This document shows positions 1 to 6,116 of a stretch of DNA of 8,640 nucleotides, one piece after another (position 1 is the stretch's first letter; each line of letters begins with the position of its first letter). Origin of the DNA: Mycobacterium sp. (GTDB lineage Bacteria; Actinomycetota; Actinomycetes; Mycobacteriales; Mycobacteriaceae); the NCBI GenBank assembly GCA_025965815.1, contig JAOPWF010000271.1, forward strand, positions 1 to 8,640, read 5' to 3'. Position numbers and translations under genes: made by a program. The notes under the pieces were generated by a model. The model saw nothing but the letters and a program-made list of their open reading frames with translations, searched no databases and was not told the origin of the DNA.

Positions 1-65
1 AAGGGGCGTGCGCCGCCTACTACCAGTTCCGGCGGCTGGAGACAGCAGAAGTGGCCCATGCCTGA
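1..65 (+). CDS. hypD: HypD C-terminal end (partial, 5' end outside window)
   Basis: The reading frame whose first full codon is at base 3 runs for 20 codons to TGA at 63-65. It starts with GACAAYYQFRR, which resembles the conserved end of HypD (..EGACAAYY..). HypD is the Fe-S scaffold protein that, with HypC, holds the iron while CO and cyanide ligands are added during [NiFe]-hydrogenase maturation. Only the tail is visible, so the cluster-binding cysteines cannot be checked, apart from the one in the GACAAYY segment. The stop lies 8 bp inside the hypE start, which indicates translational coupling. The identification rests on one short motif plus the gene order hypD-hypE, which is the usual one. 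Confidence 0.8.
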   Translation, partial: GACAAYYQFRRLETAEVAHA

Positions 66-1155
66 GGAGCCTTCGGAGGTTTGGAGCGAAGCGACCCGGG
101 AAACACTCTCTGCGATCGACCCCGCGGACTGGGTGTGCCCGTTGCCGCTGCGCGAGACGAAACGGATCGTGCTGGGCCACGGCGGCGGCGGCGTGCTGTC
201 CGAGGAACTCATCGACAACCTGTTCCTGCCGGCGTTCGGTTCGGGAGGCGGCCCGAGCCGCGACTCGGCCATTCTCGAGGTGACCGGCGGGCGGATCGCC
301 ATCTCCACGGATTCCTATGTGGTACAGCCGCTTTTCTTTCCCGGTGGCAACATCGGGGACCTGGCGGTCAATGGCACCGTGAACGATCTCGCGATGAGCG
401 GAGCCCAGCCGTTGGCCCTGACCGCCGGGTTCATCCTCGAGGAGGGTCTCGAGCTCGAGGTGCTGGGCCGGATCGCCCAGACGATGGGCAAGGCGGCTGA
501 CAACGCCGGGGTCGGCATTGTCACCGGCGACACCAAGGTGGTCGGAATGGGCAACGGCGACCAGCTTTTCGTCAACACCGCGGGAGTGGGGGTGGTGCCC
601 GACGGCGTGGACATCGGGCCGGAGAGGGCGCGTCCCGGGGACCAGATCATCGTGTCCGGGAACATCGGCGAGCACGGCGTGGCGATCATGAGCGTGCGCG
701 AAGGCATCGACTTCGGGACCACGGTCAAGACCGACAGCGCGCCCCTGCACCGGTTGGTCGCCGCCATGCTGGCGGCCGGTGACGTGCACGCCCTGCGTGA
801 CCCGACCCGTGGTGGCCTGGTGGCCGCGGTCGTCGAGATCGCCCGCGCGGCATCGGTCGGTGTGGAGCTCGACGAAGGCGCCATCCCGGTACCCGACACC
901 GTCTCGTCCGCCTGCAGCTTCCTGGGCCTGGATCCACTGCAGGTGGCCAATGAAGGCAAGCTGGTCGCGTTCGTCGACCCTGCCGACACCGACGCGGTGC
1001 TGACGGCGATGCGTGCGCGGCCGGAAGGGGTGAACGCCGCCGTCATCGGTCGGGTGGTGACCGAACACCCGGGCATGGCAGTGGGCAAGACCCGGTTCGG
1101 AACCACGCGCGTGATCGAACGCGAACTGGGCGAGCAACTTCCACGGATCTGCTGA
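58..1155 (+). CDS. hypE: HypE, carbamoyl dehydratase for [NiFe]-hydrogenase maturation
   Basis: HypE takes a carbamoyl group from HypF onto its C-terminal cysteine and uses ATP to dehydrate it to thiocyanate, the source of the cyanide ligands on the hydrogenase iron. The protein has 365 residues. Visible HypE features are the glycine-rich start of the fold (HGGGG, 41-45), STDSYVV with PLFFPGGNIG (83-100), VND-MSGA (108-116), GFILEEG (124-130), VTGDTKVV (155-162), GEHG (204-207), RDPTRGG (247-253), ANEGKL (297-302) and the terminal PRIC (362-365), which carries the cyanated cysteine. The full set of motifs suggests an active enzyme of normal type. About 37 residues precede the usual HypE start region, including a Cys at 27; this may be a lineage extension. 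The ATG at 58 is the first in-frame start and overlaps hypD by 8 bp, as expected in a hyp operon. Confidence 0.95.
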   Translation: MPEEPSEVWSEATRETLSAIDPADWVCPLPLRETKRIVLGHGGGGVLSEELIDNLFLPAFGSGGGPSRDSAILEVTGGRIAISTDSYVVQPLFFPGGNIGDLAVNGTVNDLAMSGAQPLALTAGFILEEGLELEVLGRIAQTMGKAADNAGVGIVTGDTKVVGMGNGDQLFVNTAGVGVVPDGVDIGPERARPGDQIIVSGNIGEHGVAIMSVREGIDFGTTVKTDSAPLHRLVAAMLAAGDVHALRDPTRGGLVAAVVEIARAASVGVELDEGAIPVPDTVSSACSFLGLDPLQVANEGKLVAFVDPADTDAVLTAMRARPEGVNAAVIGRVVTEHPGMAVGKTRFGTTRVIERELGEQLPRIC

Positions 1156-1188
1156 GGAGATGGCGGTCCTGCCGTCACGAGGGCACCG

Positions 1189-2265
1189 ATGACTGACAGG
1201 ACCGACACCAGCGAGACCCTCAGCGATGCGGCCCAGGCGGCGCTGCGGACCTGGATACGTGAACAGGGCATCGGCACTGAGCTGACCGATGTCGAACCGC
1301 TGGCGGGCGGGACGCAGAACATCGTGGTCCGGCTGCGCATCGACGACCGCACCCTGGTGCTGCGGCGTCCGCCCGCTCACCCCAGGCCGACCAGCGACAA
1401 GACGATGCTGCGCGAGATCGCGGTGCTGCGGACGCTGGCCGGCAGCACGGTTCCCCATCCCGGGTTCGTAGCCGGCTGCGAGGACGTCGACGTGCTCGGT
1501 GTCGTGTTCTACCTGATGGAGGAGATCGACGGTTTCAACCCGGGCAGCGAGATCAGCCACACCTACGTCGATGATGCGGCGGCCCGGCACCTGGTGGGGC
1601 TGTCATATGCCGCCGATGTGGTCAAGCTCGGCCAGGTCCCCTGGGAGCGCAGCCCGTTGGCGGCGATCAGGCGGCCCGGATCGTTCCTGGCTCGTCAGGT
1701 TCCGCAATGGCGGTCGGCGGTGCACCTGTACCGCCAGCAGGAGAACTATGCGCACGACTCACTTCCCGGTGTCGACGAGCTTGCCGACTGGTTGGAATCG
1801 CGGCGGCCGCCGGATTCCGGGCCGGGCATCATGCACGGCGACATCCATCTGAACAACACGATGTTGCGGCGGGACCGCCCGGAAGTGGCCGCGTTCGTCG
1901 ACTGGGAGATGTGCACGATCGGCGACCCCCTGCTCGACCTGGGCTGGATGCTGATCTGTTGGCCGGTCGGGCCCGATCCGCTGGGGGCGGGTGAGAAGCT
2001 GTCGGCGCTCGGCGGCCTGGCCAGCCGCCCGGAACTGCTGGACGCCTACCTCGACGCCGGCGGTCGCGAAACCGAGCATCTGGACTGGTATCTGGCGTTG
2101 GCCTGCCTGAAGCTGGGCGTGGTGATCGAGGGCACCTGGGCGCGCTACCTGGCCGGGCTGGCCCCGCAGGACGCCGGCGAACGGCTGCACGCCGCGGCGG
2201 TCGACCTGATCGATCTGGGCGGCCAGGTCGCCGCCGGACGAAACCCGTTCGGCCTGCCTCAGTAA
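1189..2265 (+). CDS. Phosphotransferase of the APH / choline-kinase fold (ACAD10/11-N-like)
   Basis: A 358-residue protein kinase-like phosphotransferase. In order it shows a nucleotide-loop-like segment LAGGTQN (38-44), a beta strand with VLRRPP (57-62) where the ATP lysine/arginine usually lies, a conserved LREIAVLRTL helix (74-83), the hinge FYLMEEIDG (107-115), the catalytic Brenner motif HGDIHLNN (216-223, base D218), and the metal-binding DWE with GDPLLDLGW (238-253). DWE in place of DFD is common in the subfamily that includes the N-terminal kinase domain of ACAD10/11 and many mycobacterial proteins. Members act on small hydroxylated molecules; the substrate here cannot be told from sequence. 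The ATG at 1189 has a GAGGG about 5 nt upstream. It follows hypE by 33 bp on the same strand, so co-transcription is possible, but no functional link to hydrogenase maturation is known to me. It should not be called an antibiotic-resistance gene. Confidence 0.85.
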   Translation: MTDRTDTSETLSDAAQAALRTWIREQGIGTELTDVEPLAGGTQNIVVRLRIDDRTLVLRRPPAHPRPTSDKTMLREIAVLRTLAGSTVPHPGFVAGCEDVDVLGVVFYLMEEIDGFNPGSEISHTYVDDAAARHLVGLSYAADVVKLGQVPWERSPLAAIRRPGSFLARQVPQWRSAVHLYRQQENYAHDSLPGVDELADWLESRRPPDSGPGIMHGDIHLNNTMLRRDRPEVAAFVDWEMCTIGDPLLDLGWMLICWPVGPDPLGAGEKLSALGGLASRPELLDAYLDAGGRETEHLDWYLALACLKLGVVIEGTWARYLAGLAPQDAGERLHAAAVDLIDLGGQVAAGRNPFGLPQ

Positions 2266-2407
2266 CCCGCCGAGGAGACGCACTAGGCCCGTCATGCACT
2301 TCTCCTGTTGTGAAGGATCTGGCTACGGCGGCGTAGGGACGATCCGGCCGGAATATCTGTCGTGCGATAGAAATCATCGCGGCTATTTGTTGTGGAGGTT
2401 TCCTGCG

Positions 2408-2425
2408 GGTCACAACTGTGTGACC
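2408..2425. promoter_or_regulatory. Perfect 7+7 bp inverted repeat, candidate operator
   Basis: The sequence GGTCACA-ACTG-TGTGACC is an exact 7-bp inverted repeat around a 4-nt centre. It lies about 105 bp upstream of the probable ubiX transcription start. The size and symmetry suit a dimeric helix-turn-helix regulator. The half sites are in the opposite order from the CRP-type consensus (TGTGA-N6-TCACA), so it is not a standard CRP site. The regulator is unknown. Confidence 0.4.
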
Positions 2426-2429
2426 AAGC

Positions 2430-2444
2430 GCGGCAGATTGCCGC
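2430..2444. repeat. Inverted repeat GCGGCA-GAT-TGCCGC
   Basis: An exact 6-bp dyad around a 3-nt centre, beginning 5 nt after the 2408-2425 dyad. In RNA it would be a short stable hairpin; in DNA it could be a second operator half of the same control region. No U-tract follows, so a terminator role is not supported. Confidence 0.35.
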
Positions 2445-2528
2445 CAGTGTAGAGCCTGATGTTGCCAGCGATGAACCGCAGGTGCGCGCTGGGACGGAAA
2501 GCGCGGCACGGTGGTGGCGGAGAAGCTG

Positions 2529-2534
2529 TATAAC
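2529..2534 (+). promoter_or_regulatory. -10 box for a probable leaderless ubiX transcript
   Basis: TATAAC, preceded directly by TG, ends 6 nt before the ATG at 2541. In mycobacteria a -10 box at this distance commonly gives a transcript that starts at the A of the start codon. No good -35 hexamer is visible, which is usual for this promoter class. It supports 2541 as the start of ubiX over the upstream GTG at 2511. Confidence 0.5.
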
Positions 2535-2540
2535 TCGCGG

Positions 2541-3128
2541 ATGGGTATCGAAGCGGGTCGGCATCGCGAGCATCGGCTGGTCGTGGGGGTGTCGGGGTCC
2601 AGCGCTCCACAGCTCGCCGTTCGGTTCCTGGAGATATCCCGTCAGCTGGGCGCCTACGAAACCCATCTGGTGATGTCGCAGGGTGCGCTCCGCAGCATCG
2701 AACTGGAACTGCGCCGCGACCCCGCCGAGGTGGCGGCGTTGGCGGATGTCGTCTACGACGCCCGGGACATGGGGGCGGCGATATCGTCCGGATCGTTCGA
2801 GACCCTCGGGATGGTCGTCGTGCCGTGTTCGATGCGTACGCTCGCGGCCGTTGCCACCGGTAACTCCGACAATCTCCTGACCCGCGCCGCGGATGTCACG
2901 CTGAAGGAACGTCGGCGTCTCGTGCTGGTGGCCCGCGAGACACCGCTGAATCTGATCCATATCGAGAACATGCGGACCGTCACCCTCGCCGGTGGAACGA
3001 TCCTGCCTCCGGTGCTGGCCTTCTACCATCAGCCGCAGACCATCGACGATCTGCTGAACCAGATCTGCGGCAAGGTGATCGACCAATTCGGCATACCAAA
3101 CAAGACGTTTCGCCGTTGGGGGTTATGA
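2541..3128 (+). CDS. ubiX: UbiX-family flavin prenyltransferase
   Basis: Flavin prenyltransferases join dimethylallyl phosphate to reduced FMN and make prenyl-FMN, the cofactor of UbiD-type decarboxylases. This 195-residue protein matches UbiX along its length: RLVVGVSGSS (12-21), ETHLVMS (40-46), ALADVVYDARDMGAAISSGSF (66-86, with the FMN-site SSGSF), VVPCSMRTLA (93-102), NLLTRAADV-LKERR (111-125), RETPLNLIH (132-140), and PPVLAFYHQPQ with the basic/Tyr cluster near the active site (156-166). The first loop reads GSSAPQ where E. coli UbiX has GASGA, a deviation at the FMN phosphate site. The start is uncertain: ATG 2541 fits a -10 box and the usual UbiX N-terminus, while GTG 2511 has GGAAAG about 9 nt upstream and would add 10 residues. 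No UbiD gene is in the window. The next gene begins directly after the stop. Confidence 0.9.
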   Translation: MGIEAGRHREHRLVVGVSGSSAPQLAVRFLEISRQLGAYETHLVMSQGALRSIELELRRDPAEVAALADVVYDARDMGAAISSGSFETLGMVVVPCSMRTLAAVATGNSDNLLTRAADVTLKERRRLVLVARETPLNLIHIENMRTVTLAGGTILPPVLAFYHQPQTIDDLLNQICGKVIDQFGIPNKTFRRWGL

Positions 3129-4172
3129 GTGTTGCACTCGGAGCGCGAGATAGCCGCGACGATCGCGGACATCGACGGTGTCGGCGACGAGGCTGCGCTG
3201 CGCGGCTCCGTGGAACGGGCGCGGCAGGCGCTGGTGACCGAGCTCAACCCGCATACCCCGACGCCGACGCTGGCTGCCGCGTGGTCGGAGGTGATGCGGC
3301 ATTCCGTCGCCGCGGCGGCACGGCTGGTCGCCCACGACCGGCAGCTGGGCTGGACCTGGTTCGTATCCGGCAGCATCGCCCGTGGTGAGGCCATCCCCGG
3401 CTCGGACTTCGAGACCTTGATCGCGCTGGACGACGGGGTCGACGAGGCGGGCAAGTCAGCCGTCCCGGCACTGGCCGCCGATGCACAGGCGATGCTGGAG
3501 AGCGCTGGCCTGCCTGCCGACGCCAACGGCGTGCTCGCAAGCCGCGGCCGGTTCTGCCGCAGGCGTTCCAGCTGGGCCGAAGGGATAGGGCGGTGGTGCG
3601 CCGAGCCCGCGAAGGATCGCGGTGTGGTGATGACGGGACTGTTGGCGGATCTGAAAGGGGTCATCCACCGCGTCAACGGCGCCGACGACGAACTACGCGC
3701 CCAGACCGTCGAGGCGGCGCGGCGGCACCCGGAGGGCCGCCGGGCGATGCTGCAGGACGCCATCGCGGCGCGGGCCACCATTCCGTCGCGGTTGCGGGTG
3801 TTCGCCACCCAGGACGACAGCGTTGATCTCAAAGTTGCCGCGGTGGATCCCATCGTGAAGATCGCGAGGTGGGCCGCGTTGTCGGCCGCCTCGGGTGCGA
3901 TGTCCACGCTGGATCGACTGAACGACGCGGCGGCCGCCAAGATCCTCGACACAGACGACGCGGCCATCCTGCGCGACTGTTACGAGTCGCTGTCGCGGGC
4001 GCGCTGGCGAACCCGGGCAGGGGGCTGGATCAAGGGGGAGCGGGTCACCGAGCGGGTCTCGTTGTCGGAACTGGCGCCGCAGGAACGCGCGGCCCTGCGC
4101 ACCGTCGGGCGGGAACTCGGCGGCATCAGGCGCAAGCTGAATTTCCTGGCATCGACGTCCTCGTTCCGTTGA
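3129..4172 (+). CDS. DUF294 / GlnD-like putative nucleotidyltransferase without CBS domains
   Basis: A 347-residue protein in three parts: a helical N-terminus (1-70), a nucleotidyltransferase core with FVSGSIARGEAIPGSDFE (78-95), and an alpha-helical C-terminal domain of the 'putative nucleotidyltransferase substrate-binding' (DUF294_C) type (about 215-340), with SVDLKVAAVDPIVKIARWAAL and STLDRLNDA as recognisable segments. The core follows the family pattern GSxARGE...(S/T)DxD, but the second metal acid is Glu (D93-x-E95). Relatives related to GlnD transfer a nucleotide to a protein; the substrate here is unknown. Most DUF294 proteins carry N-terminal cyclic-nucleotide and CBS domains, and both are absent here. 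The start is GTG at 3129, touching the TGA of ubiX, so translation is probably coupled. The Fic gene follows after 6 bp. The family call is good; the activity is inference. Confidence 0.8.
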   Translation: MLHSEREIAATIADIDGVGDEAALRGSVERARQALVTELNPHTPTPTLAAAWSEVMRHSVAAAARLVAHDRQLGWTWFVSGSIARGEAIPGSDFETLIALDDGVDEAGKSAVPALAADAQAMLESAGLPADANGVLASRGRFCRRRSSWAEGIGRWCAEPAKDRGVVMTGLLADLKGVIHRVNGADDELRAQTVEAARRHPEGRRAMLQDAIAARATIPSRLRVFATQDDSVDLKVAAVDPIVKIARWAALSAASGAMSTLDRLNDAAAAKILDTDDAAILRDCYESLSRARWRTRAGGWIKGERVTERVSLSELAPQERAALRTVGRELGGIRRKLNFLASTSSFR

Positions 4173-4178
4173 GGAGCG

Positions 4179-5000
4179 ATGGCCGGCCCACGTGACGCAC
4201 TGCCCGCGTCGCTCCGCCACGCCGTCGACCAGACGGTGGCGGCCGAACGGTTGGAGGGTTGGCAACCGATCGATGATGACATCGGCGCCCTGGTGGCGCT
4301 GGCCCGCGACGAAGTGGCCTTCGGTGAGTACCTGGGCGCGTACCTGGTTCGCCACCCACCGGCCGCCCGCCCGCCGGTCCGCGATCTCCATCGCGTCTTC
4401 CGTCGGCGCCGGCCGTACCTGATTCCGGGAACGGCGTTGCTCCGCAACAACTTCGGTGCACAGACACGTGCGATGCTGCAGGCCCTCGAGTTCGTCGCCA
4501 CCGCCGGCCGCATTCTGCAATGGCACCGCAAGCTGACCGACGTCGCGATCGGCGCGCAGGAGGTGGACGCCCGCGTGCTCCACCAGCACGTGTTCGCCGA
4601 CGTGTACCCGTGGGCCGGTTCGTACCGGATCACCGAGCTGCGGCTCGGGGAGACGGTTTTCGCCAGGCGATCCACGCTCCCCGCAGCGATGGCGGAGCTC
4701 GAGGGGGGCGCCAGGATGCTGGCCGCGACCGGCTCGGGCCTGGATGCGGCCGGTCTGGCGTATGAGTTCGCCCGGCTGTACGCCGACTACAACCAGATCC
4801 ATCCCTTCCGGGAAGGCAATGGGCGCACCGGCACACTCCTGCTGCATACCGTCGCGGCCCTGTGCGGACGTCGGCTCGACCTGACAACCGTCACCCGAGG
4901 CGAGTGGTATGCCGCCTCGCGGGACAGCACGCCGTTGCGGCGCGACGGCCGGGCTCACCACCGGCCGTTCATCCCACTGTTCGTCCGGGCGATGCGCTGA
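4179..5000 (+). CDS. Fic-domain protein with N-terminal VbhA-antitoxin-like region
   Basis: Fic enzymes transfer AMP (or related groups) from nucleotides to protein hydroxyls. This 273-residue protein carries the Fic loop HPFREGNGRTGT (208-219) with catalytic H208, F210, E212 and the anion-binding GNGR; the second Arg of the usual HxFx(D/E)GNGRxxR is Thr219. The target-binding flap precedes it: VFADVYPWAGSYRITEL (138-154) with ETVFAR (158-163). Residues 14-56 resemble VbhA antitoxins: an AERLEGWQP stretch followed by a helix with DEVAFGEYL. This would place an inhibitory (S/T)xxxE(G/N) helix in the same chain, although the Ser/Thr position is Ala22 (A22, E26, G27). The ATG at 4179 is 6 bp after the nucleotidyltransferase stop, with GAGGAG only 2 nt upstream, an unusually short gap. 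The Fic family is certain; AMPylation, the target and self-inhibition are inferred. Confidence 0.88.
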   Translation: MAGPRDALPASLRHAVDQTVAAERLEGWQPIDDDIGALVALARDEVAFGEYLGAYLVRHPPAARPPVRDLHRVFRRRRPYLIPGTALLRNNFGAQTRAMLQALEFVATAGRILQWHRKLTDVAIGAQEVDARVLHQHVFADVYPWAGSYRITELRLGETVFARRSTLPAAMAELEGGARMLAATGSGLDAAGLAYEFARLYADYNQIHPFREGNGRTGTLLLHTVAALCGRRLDLTTVTRGEWYAASRDSTPLRRDGRAHHRPFIPLFVRAMR

Positions 5001-5002
5001 GG

Positions 5003-5073
5003 GCGTCTCGGCTCACCCTGATTGCAAAGGTGTTCAGGCACAAACGCTTCTGCGAGCGTCTCGGTTGGCCCTG
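5003..5073 (+). repeat. 18-bp imperfect direct repeat upstream of metN
   Basis: GCGTCTCGGCTCACCCTG (5003-5020) and GCGTCTCGGTTGGCCCTG (5056-5073) match at 15 of 18 positions and lie 53 bp apart, about five helical turns. The second copy overlaps a small dyad, ACGCT-TCTGCG-AGCGT (5044-5059). The pair fills most of the gap between the Fic gene and metN. It could be a tandem regulator site or a relic duplication. I see no SAM riboswitch here and no clear promoter boxes. Confidence 0.45.
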
Positions 5074-5108
5074 CTGGACAGCTGATGTCGAAGGACGACT
5101 ACCCCCAC

Positions 5109-6116
5109 ATGATCGAACTTACCGACCTCACCAAGGTATACGGTCACGGAAACGACCGGATTGTCGTCCTCGACCGCATCAATTTCCGGGTCGACGCGGG
5201 GGAGATCCTCGCGGTGGTCGGACCCAGCGGCGCCGGGAAAAGCACACTGGCGCAATGCATCAACCTCCTGACGCCGCCGACCTCGGGATCGGTCGTCGTC
5301 AACGGCGAAGACCTCACCACGCTGTCCAGCCGGCAACTGCGGGTGGCGCGGCGGCGGATCGGCACTGTGTTCCAGTCCGCCGGGCTCCTGGAGCGGCGCA
5401 CCGCCGCCGAAAACGTCGCCCTCCCTCTGGAGTACCTCGGGGTCACCGCCGCGGAGATCAGCAAGCGGGTGGCCGAGCTGCTCGAGCGCGTCGGGCTGGC
5501 CCATCGTGCGCAGCACTACCCGTATCAGTTGTCCGGCGGCCAACGGCAGCGCGTCGGCATCGCCCGCGCCTTGGCGCTGCGGCCCTCGGTGCTGCTGTCC
5601 GACGAGGCCACCGCGGGGCTGGACCCGGTCACCACGACGTCGGTGGTCGACCTGCTGCGCGAGCTTCGCGACGACCTGAACCTGTCGATCGTGTTCATCA
5701 CCCACGAGATGGACACAGTGCTCAAGATCGCCGACTCCGTGGCCCGGCTTGACCGCGGCAGCATCACCGAGTCCGGACGACTGGTCGCCCTGCTGACCGC
5801 CCCGGACTCGGCGCTGGGGGCAGAGCTGCGGCCGCACCGGATCGACGCGCAACCCGCTGTGGGACAACAGGTATGGCACGTCCTGTACGACTCGACCGCG
5901 GTGCCCGCGGACTGGATCAGCCGCGCGTCCAGCGAGCTCGGCGTGCCGCTCGCCGTGCTCGGCGCCTCGGTGCAGGTGGTCGCCGGCGTCAGCGTCGGGA
6001 GCGCCACTCTCGGCGTCCCGGCGGAGCTGACCGGACGCGTCGCGGCGGTGCTGGGGCGTTACGGACTGTCGGCCACCCCGGTGAACAGCGCCGCTGAGCT
6101 GCAGGGCGTGGCATGA
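5109..6116 (+). CDS. metN: MetN, ATP-binding protein of methionine-type ABC importer
   Basis: This is the ATPase that drives uptake through the MetI channel. Counting from ATG 5109 (335 residues), it shows Walker A GPSGAGKST (38-46), Q-loop Gln89, the ABC signature LSGGQRQRVG (141-150), Walker B VLLSDEAT (161-168), D-loop GLDP (170-173) and switch His199 in ITHEMD. About 85 C-terminal residues (250-335) have the size and strand/helix pattern of the NIL domain, which in MetN binds intracellular methionine and shuts transport off (trans-inhibition). Start choice: 5109 gives MIELTDLTKVY, the usual MetN beginning, with AAGGA 13 nt upstream; ATG 5085 would add eight residues. The stop overlaps metI by 4 bp. 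The methionine assignment follows from the metNIQ order and family. The long acidic-poor linker at 225-255 is unremarkable. Confidence 0.92.
   Translation: MIELTDLTKVYGHGNDRIVVLDRINFRVDAGEILAVVGPSGAGKSTLAQCINLLTPPTSGSVVVNGEDLTTLSSRQLRVARRRIGTVFQSAGLLERRTAAENVALPLEYLGVTAAEISKRVAELLERVGLAHRAQHYPYQLSGGQRQRVGIARALALRPSVLLSDEATAGLDPVTTTSVVDLLRELRDDLNLSIVFITHEMDTVLKIADSVARLDRGSITESGRLVALLTAPDSALGAELRPHRIDAQPAVGQQVWHVLYDSTAVPADWISRASSELGVPLAVLGASVQVVAGVSVGSATLGVPAELTGRVAAVLGRYGLSATPVNSAAELQGVA

Larger units (their letters stand above)
2266..2540. other. Non-coding stretch with clustered inverted repeats upstream of ubiX
   Basis: No convincing gene was seen in these 275 bases on either strand. They hold a run of small dyads: CTACG-GCGG-CGTAG (2323-2336), the palindrome TCCGGCCGGA (2343-2352), GCGAT-N7-ATCGC (2364-2380), GGTCACA-ACTG-TGTGACC (2408-2425) and GCGGCA-GAT-TGCCGC (2430-2444). 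None is followed by a T-run, so no classic terminator for the upstream gene can be named. The stretch ends in the -10-like box of the ubiX promoter. It is locally less GC-rich than the genes around it, especially near 2350-2400. Confidence 0.6.

Noticed and set aside
315..1352. Long open frame on the minus strand across hypE
   Set aside because: It mirrors the high-GC hypE gene, has low-complexity Ser/Arg/Pro-rich content, no recognisable motif, and runs against a gene with full family motifs.
1189..2265. Aminoglycoside-resistance kinase
   Set aside because: Only the general fold motifs are shared; DWE and the hinge pattern fit the ACAD10/11-N-like group, whose members are not resistance enzymes.
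2408..2425. CRP/FNR-type site
   Set aside because: The half sites are reversed (TCACA..TGTGA) and the spacer is 4 nt rather than 6, so it does not fit that consensus.
3693..4961. 422-codon open frame on the minus strand across the nucleotidyltransferase and Fic genes
   Set aside because: It is the shadow of two well-supported plus-strand genes and its translation shows no domain, only Arg/Gly/Gln-rich sequence.
5022..5108. Upstream TTG start for metN
   Set aside because: The extra 29 residues have no MetN similarity and would be read through the second direct-repeat copy; MIELTDLTKVY at 5109 is the normal family start.
5001..5108. SAM riboswitch upstream of the met importer
   Set aside because: I looked for the conserved SAM-II/SAM-IV core segments and saw none; the space is also short.
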